64,000 bases of DNA from Roseiarcus sp963809245 (GTDB lineage Bacteria > Pseudomonadota > Alphaproteobacteria > Rhizobiales > Beijerinckiaceae): assembly GCA_963809245.1 (NCBI GenBank), contig CAWEIU010000008.1, forward strand, positions 62,001 to 126,000. Reading direction: 5' to 3'. Made by a program: the position numbers and the translations under genes. The notes beneath the pieces were generated by a model. It did not search any database, was not told the origin of the DNA, and worked only from the letters and a program-made list of their open reading frames with translations. Every line of letters starts with the position of its first letter. The stretch's first letter is position 1. This document shows positions 25,516 through 36,174 of this stretch, piece after piece.

Positions 25516-26424
25516 ATGGCCAATCCGTTGCCCCTTCACCTCAAGCGCCTTGAAGCGGAAGCAATCCACATAATGCGTGAGGTTGTATCCGAATTTAGCA
25601 ATCCTGTCATGCTATATTCGATCGGCAAGGACTCCAGCGCGATGCTGCACGTCGCGATGAAGGCCTTCTATCCCGCCCTGCCGCCGTTTCCGCTGCTGCA
25701 TGTCGACACGACCTGGAAGTTCCGCGAAATGATCGCCTTCCGCGATCAGACCGCGGAGCGGCTGGGGCTCGATCTCCGCGTCCATGTGAACAAGGAGGGC
25801 GTGGCGCGCGGCATCTCGCCGGTCGCCTCCGGCAGCCAGGTGCACACCCAAGTGATGAAGACCGAGGGCCTGCGCCAGGCGCTCGACAAGTATCGCTTCG
25901 ATGCGGCCTTCGGCGGCGCGCGGCGCGACGAGGAGAAGAGCCGCGCCAAGGAACGCGTCTTCTCGCACCGCTCCGCCTCGCATAGCTGGGATCCCCGCAA
26001 TCAGCGTCCCGAGCTCTGGCGCCTCTACAACACTCGCATTCGCGAGGGCGAGTCGATGCGCGTCTTCCCGCTGTCGAACTGGACCGAACTCGACGTTTGG
26101 GAATACATCCGCGCCGAATCCATCCCCGTGGTTCCCCTCTATTTCGCCAAGGAGCGTCCGGTCGTCGAGCGCGACGGCACGCTCATCATGGTCGACGACG
26201 ATCGCCTCCCGCTGCGCCCCGGCGAGACGCCGCAAATGCGGCGCGTCCGTTTCCGCACGCTCGGCTGCTACCCGCTGACCGGCGCCATCGAGTCCGAGGC
26301 GGACACGCTCGACGCGATCATCGAGGAAATGCGCGCTTCGACGACCTCCGAGCGCCAAGGCCGCCTGATCGACTCGGACGAATCCGGCTCGATGGAGAAG
26401 AAGAAGCGCGAGGGGTATTTCTGA
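25516..26424 (+). CDS. cysD: Sulfate adenylyltransferase subunit 2
   Basis: 302 residues, usual length. The PP-loop ATP pyrophosphatase motif is YSIGKDSSAMLHVAMKAFYP. FGGARRDEEKSRAKERVFSH and LSNWTELDVWEYIRAE are CysD hallmarks, and SMEKKKREGYF is the conserved end. With CysN it makes adenosine 5'-phosphosulfate from sulfate and ATP for cysteine synthesis or sulfation. The stop overlaps the cysNC start (TGATG). No cysH is adjacent. Confidence 0.97.
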   Translation: MANPLPLHLKRLEAEAIHIMREVVSEFSNPVMLYSIGKDSSAMLHVAMKAFYPALPPFPLLHVDTTWKFREMIAFRDQTAERLGLDLRVHVNKEGVARGISPVASGSQVHTQVMKTEGLRQALDKYRFDAAFGGARRDEEKSRAKERVFSHRSASHSWDPRNQRPELWRLYNTRIREGESMRVFPLSNWTELDVWEYIRAESIPVVPLYFAKERPVVERDGTLIMVDDDRLPLRPGETPQMRRVRFRTLGCYPLTGAIESEADTLDAIIEEMRASTTSERQGRLIDSDESGSMEKKKREGYF

Positions 26425-28295
26425 TGACCGCACCGTTGCGCGAAGGCGCTCTGCCGACCCTGCGCATGCTGACCTGCGGCTCGGTGGACGACGGCAAATC
26501 GACGCTGATCGGCCGCCTGCTCTACGAGCAGAAGCTCATCTTCGACGATCAGCTCTCCGCCCTCGAGCGCGACTCGAAGAAGCACGGCACCGTCGGCGCC
26601 GACATCGATTTCGCGCTGCTGGTCGACGGTCTCGAAGCCGAGCGCGAGCAGGGCATCACGATCGACGTCGCCTATCGCTATTTCGCGACGCCACGCCGAT
26701 CGTTCATCGTCGCCGACACGCCGGGCCACGAGCAATACACCCGCAACATGGCGACCGGCGCTTCCAACGCCGACGTCGCGATCCTGCTGGTCGACGCCCG
26801 CAAGGGCCTTCTCACCCAGACGCACCGCCACGCGATCATCGTCTCGCTGCTCGGCATCCGCCACGTCGTGCTGGCGGTCAACAAGATCGATCTCGTCGAC
26901 TACGACGAAGCGACGTTCCGGCGCATCGTCGCCGATTTTGAGGCCTTTGCCGCGCCGCTGAATTTCCAGTCGATCGTCGCGATTCCGATTTCCGCGCGCG
27001 AGGGCGACAATGTCTCGTCCCCGAGCGCGCGCACGCCCTGGTACGGCGGGCCGGCGCTGATCGATCATCTCGAGCGCGTCGAAGTCGATGAGGACCGGCG
27101 CGGCGCGCCGTTCCGCTTGCCTGTGCAATGGGTCAATCGCCCGCATCTCGACTTTCGCGGCTTCGCCGGCACGATCCCGAGCGGCGCGATCCGCAAGGGC
27201 GAGACCATCGTCGTCGCCAATTCGGGCCGCCAGAGCGTCGTCACGCAGATCCTCTCCGCGGGGCGCGAGACTGATGAGGCGGAAGCGGGCGAAGCCGTGA
27301 CGCTGACGCTTCGGGACGAAATCGACATCGCGCGCGGCGACGTTCTGACGCGCCCCGACAGCCGCCCCGAGGTCGCCGACCAATTCACCGCGCATCTCAT
27401 CTGGATGAGCGCCGAGCCGCTGCTGCCTGGCCGCTCCTACCTCCTGAAGATCGGCTCGCGCACGACGCCAGCCTCGGTGACCGAGCTCAAGCACCGCATC
27501 GACGTCAACACGCTCGACAAGCTCGCCGCCAAGACGCTCGAACTCAACGAGGTCGGCCTCTGCAACGTGGCGACGACGATGCCGGTCGCCTACGACGCCT
27601 ATGCCGACAATCGCGACACGGGCGCGTTCATCCTGATCGACCGCGTCACCAACGAGACGGCGGCGGCGGGCATGATCGCGCACGGATTGCGGCGCGCCAC
27701 CAACATCCATCACCAGGATCTCACCGTGACGCGCGAGGCGCGCGCGGCGATCAAGCACCAGCGCCCGGCGGTGCTCTGGTTCACCGGCCTTTCCGGCGCC
27801 GGCAAATCGACCATCGCCAACCTCGTCGAGGCGCGGCTCCTCGCGCGTGGGGCGCACACCGTTTTGCTCGACGGCGACAACGTGCGCCATGGGCTCAACA
27901 AGGATCTCGGCTTCACCGCGGCGGACCGGGTGGAGAACATCCGCCGCATCGCCGAGGTCGCGCGCCTGATGACCGACGCCGGGCTGATCGTGCTGACTTC
28001 GTTCATCTCGCCGTTCCGCGCCGAACGTCAGCTCGCGCGCGAACTCGCGGCGCCGGGCGAATTCATCGAGATCTATGTCGAGACGCCGCTCGAGACGGCG
28101 ATCGCGCGCGACCCGAAGGGCCTCTACAAACGGGCGCTCGCCGGCGAGATCAAGAACTTCACCGGCGTCGACCAGCCCTACGAGGCGCCGGAAGCGGCGG
28201 AGATCGTGCTGCACACCGCCGATGCGACGGCCGAAGCCCTTGCCGAGCGTGTGCTGGCGGAATTGGCGGCGCGAGGACATATCGAACGGCTGTAA
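26424..28295 (+). CDS. cysNC: Bifunctional sulfate adenylyltransferase subunit 1 / APS kinase
   Basis: 623 residues from ATG at 26424. CysN GTPase domain: GSVDDGKSTLIGRLLYE (P-loop), DTPGHEQYTRNMATGAS and NKIDLV. The CysC domain begins near residue 440, with GLSGAGKSTIANLVEARL and LLDGDNVRHGLNKDLGF. The fusion (NodQ-like) activates sulfate to PAPS. Coupling to cysD by a one-base overlap indicates co-translation. A nodulation role is not implied: cysDNC fusions occur in many Alphaproteobacteria for assimilation. A long antisense open frame through this gene is a shadow. Confidence 0.96.
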   Translation: MTAPLREGALPTLRMLTCGSVDDGKSTLIGRLLYEQKLIFDDQLSALERDSKKHGTVGADIDFALLVDGLEAEREQGITIDVAYRYFATPRRSFIVADTPGHEQYTRNMATGASNADVAILLVDARKGLLTQTHRHAIIVSLLGIRHVVLAVNKIDLVDYDEATFRRIVADFEAFAAPLNFQSIVAIPISAREGDNVSSPSARTPWYGGPALIDHLERVEVDEDRRGAPFRLPVQWVNRPHLDFRGFAGTIPSGAIRKGETIVVANSGRQSVVTQILSAGRETDEAEAGEAVTLTLRDEIDIARGDVLTRPDSRPEVADQFTAHLIWMSAEPLLPGRSYLLKIGSRTTPASVTELKHRIDVNTLDKLAAKTLELNEVGLCNVATTMPVAYDAYADNRDTGAFILIDRVTNETAAAGMIAHGLRRATNIHHQDLTVTREARAAIKHQRPAVLWFTGLSGAGKSTIANLVEARLLARGAHTVLLDGDNVRHGLNKDLGFTAADRVENIRRIAEVARLMTDAGLIVLTSFISPFRAERQLARELAAPGEFIEIYVETPLETAIARDPKGLYKRALAGEIKNFTGVDQPYEAPEAAEIVLHTADATAEALAERVLAELAARGHIERL

Positions 28296-28411
28296 TCCGC
28301 AGCCATTGCGTTGAAACAGAAAAAGCGCTTCGATGGCCCGTTAGGCGGAGGCGGCGGCGCGCGCGAGGTCGCGTGCAAGCTCGCCCGCTCGGGGTTGCAA
28401 GGGAACATTGC

Positions 28412-30001
28412 ATGAAAGCCATCGCCTTCGCCGGCCTCGGGCTGGCCGCTTTGCTTCTGGTATCGACCGCCGTTTCGGCGAAGACGCTCGTCTATTGCTC
28501 CGAGGGAAGCCCGGAGAATTTCCAGCCGGCGCTGAACACGACCGGCACCAGCTTCGACGCCGCGCGGCCGGTCTATAGCCGCCTGACGGAGTTCAAGCGC
28601 GGCACCACCGAGGTCGTACCCGGCCTCGCCGAGAGCTGGGACATCGCCGACGGCGGCAAGACGATCACCTTCCATCTGCGCAAGGGCGTGAAGTTCCATT
28701 CGGTGAAGGACTTCAAGCCGACGCGTGACTTCAACGCCGACGACGTCCTGTTCTCGTTCGACCGGCAATGGAAGACGGACAACCCCTACTACAAGGTATC
28801 GGGCGGCAAATACGACTACTTCAATGACATGGACATGCCGGCGCTGCTCGATTCGATCGAGAAGAAGGACGACTACACCGTCGTCTTCAAGCTGAAGACC
28901 CCGAACGTCGCCATCCTCGCCAATCTCGCGATGGACTTCGCCGCCATCGACTCCAAAGAATACGCCGACTTCCTGGTCAAGAAGGGAACGCCTGAGCAGT
29001 TCGACCAGATTCCGGTCGGCACCGGGCCGTTCTCGTTCGTCGCCTATCAGAAGGACTCGGTCATCCGCTACAAGGCGAACAAGGACTTTTACGGCGAAAA
29101 ACCGCTGGTCGACGATCTGATCTACGCCATCACGCCCGACGCGACGGCCCGCTACGCCAAGCTCAAGGCCGGCGAATGCCACATCAACGCCTACCCCCGA
29201 CCGGCCGACCTCGAGGAGATGGAGAAGGATCCTTCGTTGAAGGTGATCAATTTGCCAGGCCTTAACATCGCCTACTGGGCCTTCAACGCGGCGAAGCCGC
29301 CGTTCGACAAGAAGGAGGTGCGGCAGGCGCTCAGCATGGCGATCGACCGCGACGCGATCCTCAAGGAGGTCTATCTCGGCGCCGGCGAGAAGGCGAGCAC
29401 CCTCATCCCGAGCACGATGTGGGCTTTTGACAGCGCCATTCCGCAGACGCCCTACGACCCCGAGAAAGCCAAGCAAATGCTCGCCGAGGCGGGCGTGAAG
29501 ACGCCGCTCGACATCGACCTCTGGTACATGCCGGTGTCGCGCCCCTACAATCCCAACGGCAAGCGCATGGGCGAAATGATGCAGGCCGATCTCGCCAAGA
29601 TCGGCGTCAACGCCAAGCTCGTCACCTATGAATGGGGCGAATATCGCAAGCGCATGGCGAACGGCGAGCAGATCACCGGCCAGTACGGCTGGACCGGCGA
29701 CAACGGCGATCCCGACAACTTCTTCTTTCTGCGCGGCTGTCCCGGGGGAAAGCCGGGCGACAGCAACCCGACCAAATGGTGCAACGCCGAATTCGACGAG
29801 CTGCTGCTGAAGGCGCGCCTCGTGTCCGATCAGGGCGAGCGCGCCAAGCTTTACCATCGGATGCAGGAGATCGAGCACGACGAGGCGCCTGAGCTGCTGA
29901 TCGCCCATTCCACCGTCTACGAGGCGATGCGCGCGAATGTGACGGGATATAAGCAGAGCCCGCTCGGCACCCACACCTTCGAAGGCGTCGACGTCCAGTA
30001 G
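28412..30001 (+). CDS. dppA: Periplasmic dipeptide/oligopeptide-binding protein (SBP family 5)
   Basis: 529 residues from ATG at 28412 (AAGGGAAC upstream). Signal peptide: AFAGLGLAALLLVSTAVSA, cleavage after AKT-type site. The mature protein starts KTLVYCSEGSPENFQPALN, as in DppA, and contains GLAESWDIADGGKTITFHLR and FSFDRQW. It captures dipeptides or oligopeptides for the permease encoded downstream. Peptide versus heme or other ligand cannot be separated from sequence. It is separated from dppB by an inverted repeat. Confidence 0.92.
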   Translation: MKAIAFAGLGLAALLLVSTAVSAKTLVYCSEGSPENFQPALNTTGTSFDAARPVYSRLTEFKRGTTEVVPGLAESWDIADGGKTITFHLRKGVKFHSVKDFKPTRDFNADDVLFSFDRQWKTDNPYYKVSGGKYDYFNDMDMPALLDSIEKKDDYTVVFKLKTPNVAILANLAMDFAAIDSKEYADFLVKKGTPEQFDQIPVGTGPFSFVAYQKDSVIRYKANKDFYGEKPLVDDLIYAITPDATARYAKLKAGECHINAYPRPADLEEMEKDPSLKVINLPGLNIAYWAFNAAKPPFDKKEVRQALSMAIDRDAILKEVYLGAGEKASTLIPSTMWAFDSAIPQTPYDPEKAKQMLAEAGVKTPLDIDLWYMPVSRPYNPNGKRMGEMMQADLAKIGVNAKLVTYEWGEYRKRMANGEQITGQYGWTGDNGDPDNFFFLRGCPGGKPGDSNPTKWCNAEFDELLLKARLVSDQGERAKLYHRMQEIEHDEAPELLIAHSTVYEAMRANVTGYKQSPLGTHTFEGVDVQ

Positions 30002-30045
30002 GCTCTGTCCGGATCCCTTCTCTCCGCCGGCCGCTTTCGGCGCCC

Positions 30046-30135
30046 CTGTCATGCCCGCGAAAGCGGGCATCCAGGAGTCAAAGGGCGAAGGCCTGAGGCG
30101 GTGTCTGGAGCCCCGCGTTCGCGGGACGGTGACAG
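30046..30135. repeat. Inverted intergenic repeat, TGTCATGCCCGCG family (copy 2)
   Basis: CTGTCATGCCCGCGAAAGCG at the left and CGCGTTCGCGGGACGGTGACAG-type end at the right form imperfect inverted arms. The left arm matches 21818-21845. It sits between dppA and dppB and may terminate or stabilise the dppA transcript, as REP-like elements do after binding-protein genes. Confidence 0.75.
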
Positions 30136-30178
30136 CAGAAAGGGCGCGCCGCGGAGTTCCCTTGAATTTGGGATTGGC

Positions 30179-31182
<1,004 letters not shown>

Positions 31183-31193
<11 letters not shown>

Positions 31194-32103
31194 CGCCGCT
31201 CTTCCCGCCGCGCGCGACGAGGCCGAGGCCGTCCTCGCCCAGCCTTCTCCGCTCTCCGCCTTCTGGGCCGCGTTCCGCGAGAACCGTGGCGCGGTCTTGG
31301 GATTAACGGTCGTCATCCTCGTCCTCGCCATGGCGCTCGCGGCTGATCTCATCGCGCCGCATTCGCCGATCGAGCAGTTCCGCGACGCCGTGCGCGCGCC
31401 GCCTATCTGGCACGCTGGCGGGACCTGGCGCTTTCCGCTCGGGACGGACGGCGACGGCCACGATATTCTCTCGCGCCTGATCTATGGCGCGCGCGTCTCG
31501 CTGTTCATCGGTCTTTCGGTGATGAGCGTGTCCTTCGTGCTGGGCGTGCTGCTCGGCCTCGTCAGCGCGATGGCTGGGCCGGTCGCCGACGTCGCGATCA
31601 CCCGCGTGATGGATCTGGTGATGGCGGTGCCGAGCCTCGTGCTCGCCATTCTCGTCGTCGCCATTCTCGGTCCGAGCCTCGCCAACACGATCGTCGCGGT
31701 CACCATCGTCTATCTGCCGCGCTATGTGCGCCTCGTGCGCGCCTCGGCGCTCGGCGAACTCGGCAAGGACTACGTGACCGCGGCGCGGGTCGTCGGCGTC
31801 GGGCCATTGCGCCTGATGTTTTCGACCGTGCTGCCGAACTGTCTCGCCCCGCTGATCGTGCAGGCGGCGCTGGGCGTGTCGGATGCGATCCTCGAAGCGG
31901 CGGGCTTAGGGTTTCTTGGCCTCGGCGCGCAGCCGCCGACGCCGGAGTGGGGCACGATGCTGGCGGATGCGCGCGAATTCATTCGCTCCGATCCCTGGAT
32001 CGTCGCGCTGCCCGGCCTCGCGATCCTGATCACGGTGGTCGCGATCAACCTCACCGGCGACGGGCTGCGCGACGCGCTCGATCCGAAGATGCGGAGGAGC
32101 TGA
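31183..32103 (+). CDS. dppC: Dipeptide ABC transporter permease DppC
   Basis: 306 residues from ATG at 31183, overlapping the end of dppB by 11 bases. An N-terminal OppC_N segment (FWAAFRENRGAVLGL) is followed by the permease domain with FPLGTDGDGHDILSRLIYGARVSL and EAA-loop DYVTAARVVGVGPLRLMFSTVLPN. The C-terminus GDGLRDALDPKMRR is characteristic. It pairs with DppB to form the inner-membrane channel. Confidence 0.93.
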
Positions 32104-32105
32104 GC

Positions 32106-33107
32106 GTGCCGCTGCTCGAGGTCCGCAATCTCACCGTCGCCTTCGCGACGCGCAACGGCGCCTTCGCCGCGGTCGACCGCGTCGACGTGACGGTCGATCG
32201 CGACGAAGTGCTGGCGATCGTCGGCGAATCGGGCTCGGGCAAATCGGTGGCGATGCTCGCGGTGATGGGCCTGCTGCCGCCGACGGCGCGCGTCAGCGCC
32301 GACCGGATGGCGTTCGACGGCGCCGACTTGCTGACGATGCGGCCGAAGGAGCGGCGCCGCATCGCCGGACGCGATCTGGCGATGATCTTCCAGGAGCCGA
32401 TGTCCTCGCTCAATCCGAGCTTCACGGTCGGATTCCAGATCGGCGAGGCGCTGAAGACGCATCTTCATCTCGATCGGCGCGCGCGGGCGAAGCGGGTCGT
32501 CGAACTGCTCGAGGAGGTCGGCATTCCCGATCCCGCCCGCCGCGTCTCGGCCTTTCCCCATCAGCTCTCGGGCGGCATGAGCCAGCGCGTGATGATCGCG
32601 ATGGCGCTCGCCTGCCGGCCCAAGCTGCTGATCGCCGACGAACCGACGACCGCGCTCGACGTGACGATCCAGGCGCAGATTCTCGATCTCCTCATGTCGC
32701 TGCGCAAGCAGAACGGCATGGGGCTGGTGCTGATCACCCACGACATGGGCGTCGTCGCGGAGACGGCCGACCGCGTCATCGTCCAATACGCCGGCCAGCA
32801 GGTCGAGGCGAACGGCACCCGCGAACTCTTCGCCGATCCGCATCATCCCTATACGGCGGCGTTGCTCGCCGCTTTGCCGGAGCGTGCGACGCAACGCCGG
32901 CTGCCCGCCATCCCCGGCGTCGTTCCCGGCCAGTTCGATCGTCCACACGGCTGCCTGTTCGCGCCGCGCTGCGCCTTCGCTTTCGCGGCGTGTCGCGTCG
33001 CGCCGCCGCAACCTGCCTCGAAGGAGCTCGGGCGCGCGCGCTGCTACACGCCGCTGCTGCGCGGCGCGCCGACCGTTGCGTCCGTCAACAGCGAGGCTTC
33101 GGCATGA
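32106..33107 (+). CDS. dppD: Dipeptide ABC transporter ATP-binding protein DppD
   Basis: 333 residues, GTG start at 32106 right after the dppC stop. Walker A is GESGSGKS, the signature LSGGMSQRV, Walker B LLIADEPTTALD, and an H-loop ITHDMG. The C-terminal oligopeptide/dipeptide domain HGCLFAPRCAFAFAAC has the cysteine pattern found in Dpp/Opp ATPases (iron-sulfur cluster in some). The stop overlaps the dppF start as ATGA. Confidence 0.94.
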   Translation: MPLLEVRNLTVAFATRNGAFAAVDRVDVTVDRDEVLAIVGESGSGKSVAMLAVMGLLPPTARVSADRMAFDGADLLTMRPKERRRIAGRDLAMIFQEPMSSLNPSFTVGFQIGEALKTHLHLDRRARAKRVVELLEEVGIPDPARRVSAFPHQLSGGMSQRVMIAMALACRPKLLIADEPTTALDVTIQAQILDLLMSLRKQNGMGLVLITHDMGVVAETADRVIVQYAGQQVEANGTRELFADPHHPYTAALLAALPERATQRRLPAIPGVVPGQFDRPHGCLFAPRCAFAFAACRVAPPQPASKELGRARCYTPLLRGAPTVASVNSEASA

Positions 33108-34066
33108 CGCCGGTGCTCGAAGCGCGGGCCCTGTCGCGCCATTACACGGTGTGGCGCGGCGCGTTCCGGCGCGCGGCGACCTTGCGCGCGCTGTCGGGCG
33201 TCTCGTTCTCGCTGCTTCCCGGCCGCACGCTCGCGGTCGTCGGCGAATCGGGTTCGGGCAAATCGACGCTCGGCCGCCTGTTGACGCTGATCGAGCCGCC
33301 GACGTCCGGCGCGCTCATCATAGAAGGCGAGGACGTCGCCGCAGCCGACAAGGCCCGGCGCAGGCGGCTGCGCCAGGAAGTCCAGATGGTCTTCCAGAAT
33401 CCCTACGGCTCGCTCAACCCGCGCCAGAAGATCGGCCGCGCGCTTGAAGAACCGCTGCTGGTCAACACCGAGATGAGCGCCAGCGAGCGCGACGCCGCGG
33501 TTCGTGCGATGATGGCGAAGGTCGGGCTGCGACCGGAATATTTCGATCGCTACCCCCACATGTTCTCCGGCGGGCAGCGCCAGCGCATCGCCATCGCCCG
33601 CGCCCTCGTGCTGCGGCCGAAAATTCTCGTGCTGGACGAGCCGGTGTCCGCGCTTGACGTCTCGATCCGCGCGCAGGTGCTCAATCTGCTCGCGGAGTTG
33701 CAGGAGGCGTTCACGCTCGCCTATGTTTTCGTGTCGCACGACCTCGCCGTCGTGCGGCACATCGCTGACGAGGTGTTGGTGATCTATCTCGGCAAAGCCG
33801 TCGAAATCGGGCCGCGCGAAGCGATCTTCGCCCGCCCGCAGCATCCCTATACGCGCGCGCTCCTGTCGGCGACGCCCGTCGCCGATCCCGCCGCCAAGCG
33901 CGAGCGCATTATTCTGAAGGGCGAGCCGCCGTCCCCCCTCGCGCCGCCGGCCGGCTGCCCGTTCCATCCGCGCTGCCCGCTCGCTTTCGATCGCTGCCGG
34001 GTCGAGGAGCCTCGACTTGAGACGAAGCATGGGCGCGCCGTCGCCTGCTGGGCGGTGGCGCCATGA
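33104..34066 (+). CDS. dppF: Dipeptide ABC transporter ATP-binding protein DppF
   Basis: 320 residues from ATG at 33104, coupled to dppD by ATGA. Walker A GESGSGKST, signature FSGGQRQRI, Walker B ILVLDEPVSALD and VSHDLAVVRHIAD. The C-terminal GCPFHPRCPLAFDRC contains the conserved Cys pattern. It would form a heterodimer with DppD. It is again coupled by ATGA to the GMC oxidoreductase, an unusual continuation of a dpp operon. Confidence 0.94.
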   Translation: MTPVLEARALSRHYTVWRGAFRRAATLRALSGVSFSLLPGRTLAVVGESGSGKSTLGRLLTLIEPPTSGALIIEGEDVAAADKARRRRLRQEVQMVFQNPYGSLNPRQKIGRALEEPLLVNTEMSASERDAAVRAMMAKVGLRPEYFDRYPHMFSGGQRQRIAIARALVLRPKILVLDEPVSALDVSIRAQVLNLLAELQEAFTLAYVFVSHDLAVVRHIADEVLVIYLGKAVEIGPREAIFARPQHPYTRALLSATPVADPAAKRERIILKGEPPSPLAPPAGCPFHPRCPLAFDRCRVEEPRLETKHGRAVACWAVAP

Positions 34067-35679
34067 CGACAAGCGAGACCTACGATTACATCGTCGTCGG
34101 CGCCGGCTCGGCCGGCTGCCTGCTCGCCAACCGGCTCTCGGCCGATCCCAAAAATCGCGTACTGCTCATCGAGGCCGGCCGCCGCGACAATTGGATCTGG
34201 CTGCACATCCCGGTCGGCTATCTCTACGCGATCGGCAATCCACGCGCCGACTGGTGCTTCAAGACCGCGAGCGAACCGGGCCTCAACGGCCGCGAGATCG
34301 CCTATCCCCGGGGGCGGGTGATCGGCGGCTCGTCGGCAATCAACGGCATGATCTATATGCGCGGCCAGGCCGCCGACTATGACGGCTGGCGCCAGCTCGG
34401 CCTCGCGGGCTGGGGCTGGGAAGACGTGCTGCCGTTCTTCCTGCAGCACGAGGACCACCACGGCGGCGCCAGCGAATTGCACGGCGCCGGTGGCGAGTGG
34501 CGGGTCGAGCGCCCGCGCGTCGCGTGGCCGATCCTCGACGCGGTGCGCGAGGCGGCGGCCGAGACCGGCATCCCCAAAGTGAACGACTTCAACCGCGGCG
34601 ACAACGAGGGGTCGGATTATTTCGAGGTCAATCAGCGCCTCGGCCGTCGTTGGAGCACGGCGCGCGGCTTCCTGAAGCCGGCGCTCAAGCGACCCAATCT
34701 GCGCCTCGTCACGGAAGCCCATGCAGAGAGCCTTATCTTCGAGGGGCGGCGGGCGGTCGGCCTGCGCTATGCGCATGGCGGGGAGACCGTCGAAGCGCGC
34801 GCCCGCGGCGAGATCGTGCTCGCAGCCGGGGCGATCGGCACGCCCCATCTGCTCGAACTCTCGGGCGTCGGCCGACCCGATGTCGTCGGCCGGCTCGGGC
34901 GGGAGGTCGTCCATGCACTGCCGGGGGTCGGCGAGAACCTGCAGGACCACCTGCAACTGCGCACAATTTTCCGCATCTCGGGCGCGCGAACCCTCAACGC
35001 CGACCATCGCTCGCTCTGGCGTCGCGCCGGCATGGCGCTCGACTATGCCGTGCGGCGGCGCGGCCCGATGACCATGGCGCCATCGCAACTCGGCATCTTC
35101 GCCAAAACCTCTCCGGACTTCGCCACGGCCAATGTCGAGTTCCACGTCCAGCCGCTTTCCCTCGAGAAGTTCGGCGAACCGCTGCACCCCTTTCCCGCCA
35201 TGACCCTCAGCGTGTGCAACTTGCGGCCGACGAGTTGTGGATCGATCCACGCCGCGAGCGCCAACCCCCGCCTCGCGCCCGTCATCCAGCCGAATTATCT
35301 CTCGTCGGAACAGGACCTTCGCGTGGCGGCGGATTCGATCCGGCTCGCCCGCCGCATCGCCGCGGCGCCGGCGCTCGCGCGCTACCGGCCGGAGGAGCTG
35401 CGACCGGGAGTTGCGGCGCAGACCGAGGCCGAGCTCGCGAAGGCGGCGGGCGAGATCGGCACAACCATCTTCCACCCCGTCGGCACCGCCAAAATGGGCC
35501 GCGAGGACGATCCCGCTGCGGTCGTCGACGCGCGGTTGCGCGTGCGCGGCCTCGCAGGTTTGCGCGTCGCCGACGCCTCGGTGATGCCGCGCATCACCTC
35601 CGGCAACACCAATTCGCCTACCCTGATGATCGCCGAGAAGGCCGCAGCGATGATCCTGGCCGACGCGGCGGGGAAATGA
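34063..35679 (+). CDS. GMC-family FAD oxidoreductase (choline dehydrogenase-like)
   Basis: 538 residues, start ATG overlapping dppF. N-terminal FAD motif YIVVGAGSAGCLLANRLS, GMC signature 1 RGRVIGGSSAINGMIYMRGQ, signature 2 GAIGTPHLLELSGVG, and the C-terminal FHPVGTAKMG and NTNSPTLMIAEKAA. The catalytic His is in FHPVGT and the pair Asn in NTNSPT. These oxidise alcohols such as choline, glucose or aromatic alcohols. Being in the dpp operon suggests it acts on the imported compound or a derivative, which need not be a dipeptide. Confidence 0.9.
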   Translation: MTTSETYDYIVVGAGSAGCLLANRLSADPKNRVLLIEAGRRDNWIWLHIPVGYLYAIGNPRADWCFKTASEPGLNGREIAYPRGRVIGGSSAINGMIYMRGQAADYDGWRQLGLAGWGWEDVLPFFLQHEDHHGGASELHGAGGEWRVERPRVAWPILDAVREAAAETGIPKVNDFNRGDNEGSDYFEVNQRLGRRWSTARGFLKPALKRPNLRLVTEAHAESLIFEGRRAVGLRYAHGGETVEARARGEIVLAAGAIGTPHLLELSGVGRPDVVGRLGREVVHALPGVGENLQDHLQLRTIFRISGARTLNADHRSLWRRAGMALDYAVRRRGPMTMAPSQLGIFAKTSPDFATANVEFHVQPLSLEKFGEPLHPFPAMTLSVCNLRPTSCGSIHAASANPRLAPVIQPNYLSSEQDLRVAADSIRLARRIAAAPALARYRPEELRPGVAAQTEAELAKAAGEIGTTIFHPVGTAKMGREDDPAAVVDARLRVRGLAGLRVADASVMPRITSGNTNSPTLMIAEKAAAMILADAAGK

Positions 35680-35680
35680 C

Positions 35681-36154
35681 ATGCCCATCGGTCCGCCGAG
35701 TGTTTTGTCCGATGGCCGTCAATCCGAGGGCGCCCTCGTCATTGCGCGCGGCGTCCGGCGGTTGTTGCGAGCGCGCGGCTATTCGACGGTGACGGAACTG
35801 CCGCTGCTCGACGGCCGCCGCGCCGACGTCGTGGCGCTCAATGGCGAGGGCGCCTTGCTGATCGTCGAGATCAAATCGTCGGTCGCGGACTTTCGCGCCG
35901 ATCGCAAATGGCGCGACTACGCCGCCCATTGCGATCGCCTCTATTTCGCTATCCCTGCGGAAATGCCGGCCGAGATCATGCCGGAGGAGACCGGCCTGAT
36001 CGTCGCGGACGCCTACGGCGCGGAGATCCTGCGCGAAGCGCCCCCGCGCGCGATCGCACCGGCGACCCGCCGCGCAGTCATGCTGCGTTTCGCCCAAGCG
36101 GCGGCCGACCGCCTGCACAAGCTGGCCGATCCGAGCTCGATCGCCGAATTTTAG
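35681..36154 (+). CDS. mmcB: MmcB-family DNA repair protein
   Basis: 157 residues. The core ELPLLDGRRADVVALNGEGA...LIVEIKSS carries E39, D49, E63 and K65, the layout of a PD-(D/E)xK nuclease-like fold. The family (formerly DUF1052) is nearly restricted to Alphaproteobacteria; Caulobacter mmcB is DNA-damage-inducible and contributes to mitomycin C resistance. Here it starts one base after the GMC stop, so it is translationally linked to a metabolic operon. I saw no LexA-type box nearby. Confidence 0.85.
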   Translation: MPIGPPSVLSDGRQSEGALVIARGVRRLLRARGYSTVTELPLLDGRRADVVALNGEGALLIVEIKSSVADFRADRKWRDYAAHCDRLYFAIPAEMPAEIMPEETGLIVADAYGAEILREAPPRAIAPATRRAVMLRFAQAAADRLHKLADPSSIAEF

Positions 36155-36174
36155 AACGAATTGCCTTTTGATCG

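Noticed and set aside
26268..28280. A 670-codon minus-strand frame opposite cysNC
   Set aside because: Fully antisense to a well-supported gene; composition Arg/Asp/Glu-rich with no domain.
25516..28295. nodPQ nodulation genes
   Set aside because: CysD/CysNC and NodPQ are the same families. No other nod gene or nod box was seen, so the assimilatory name is used.
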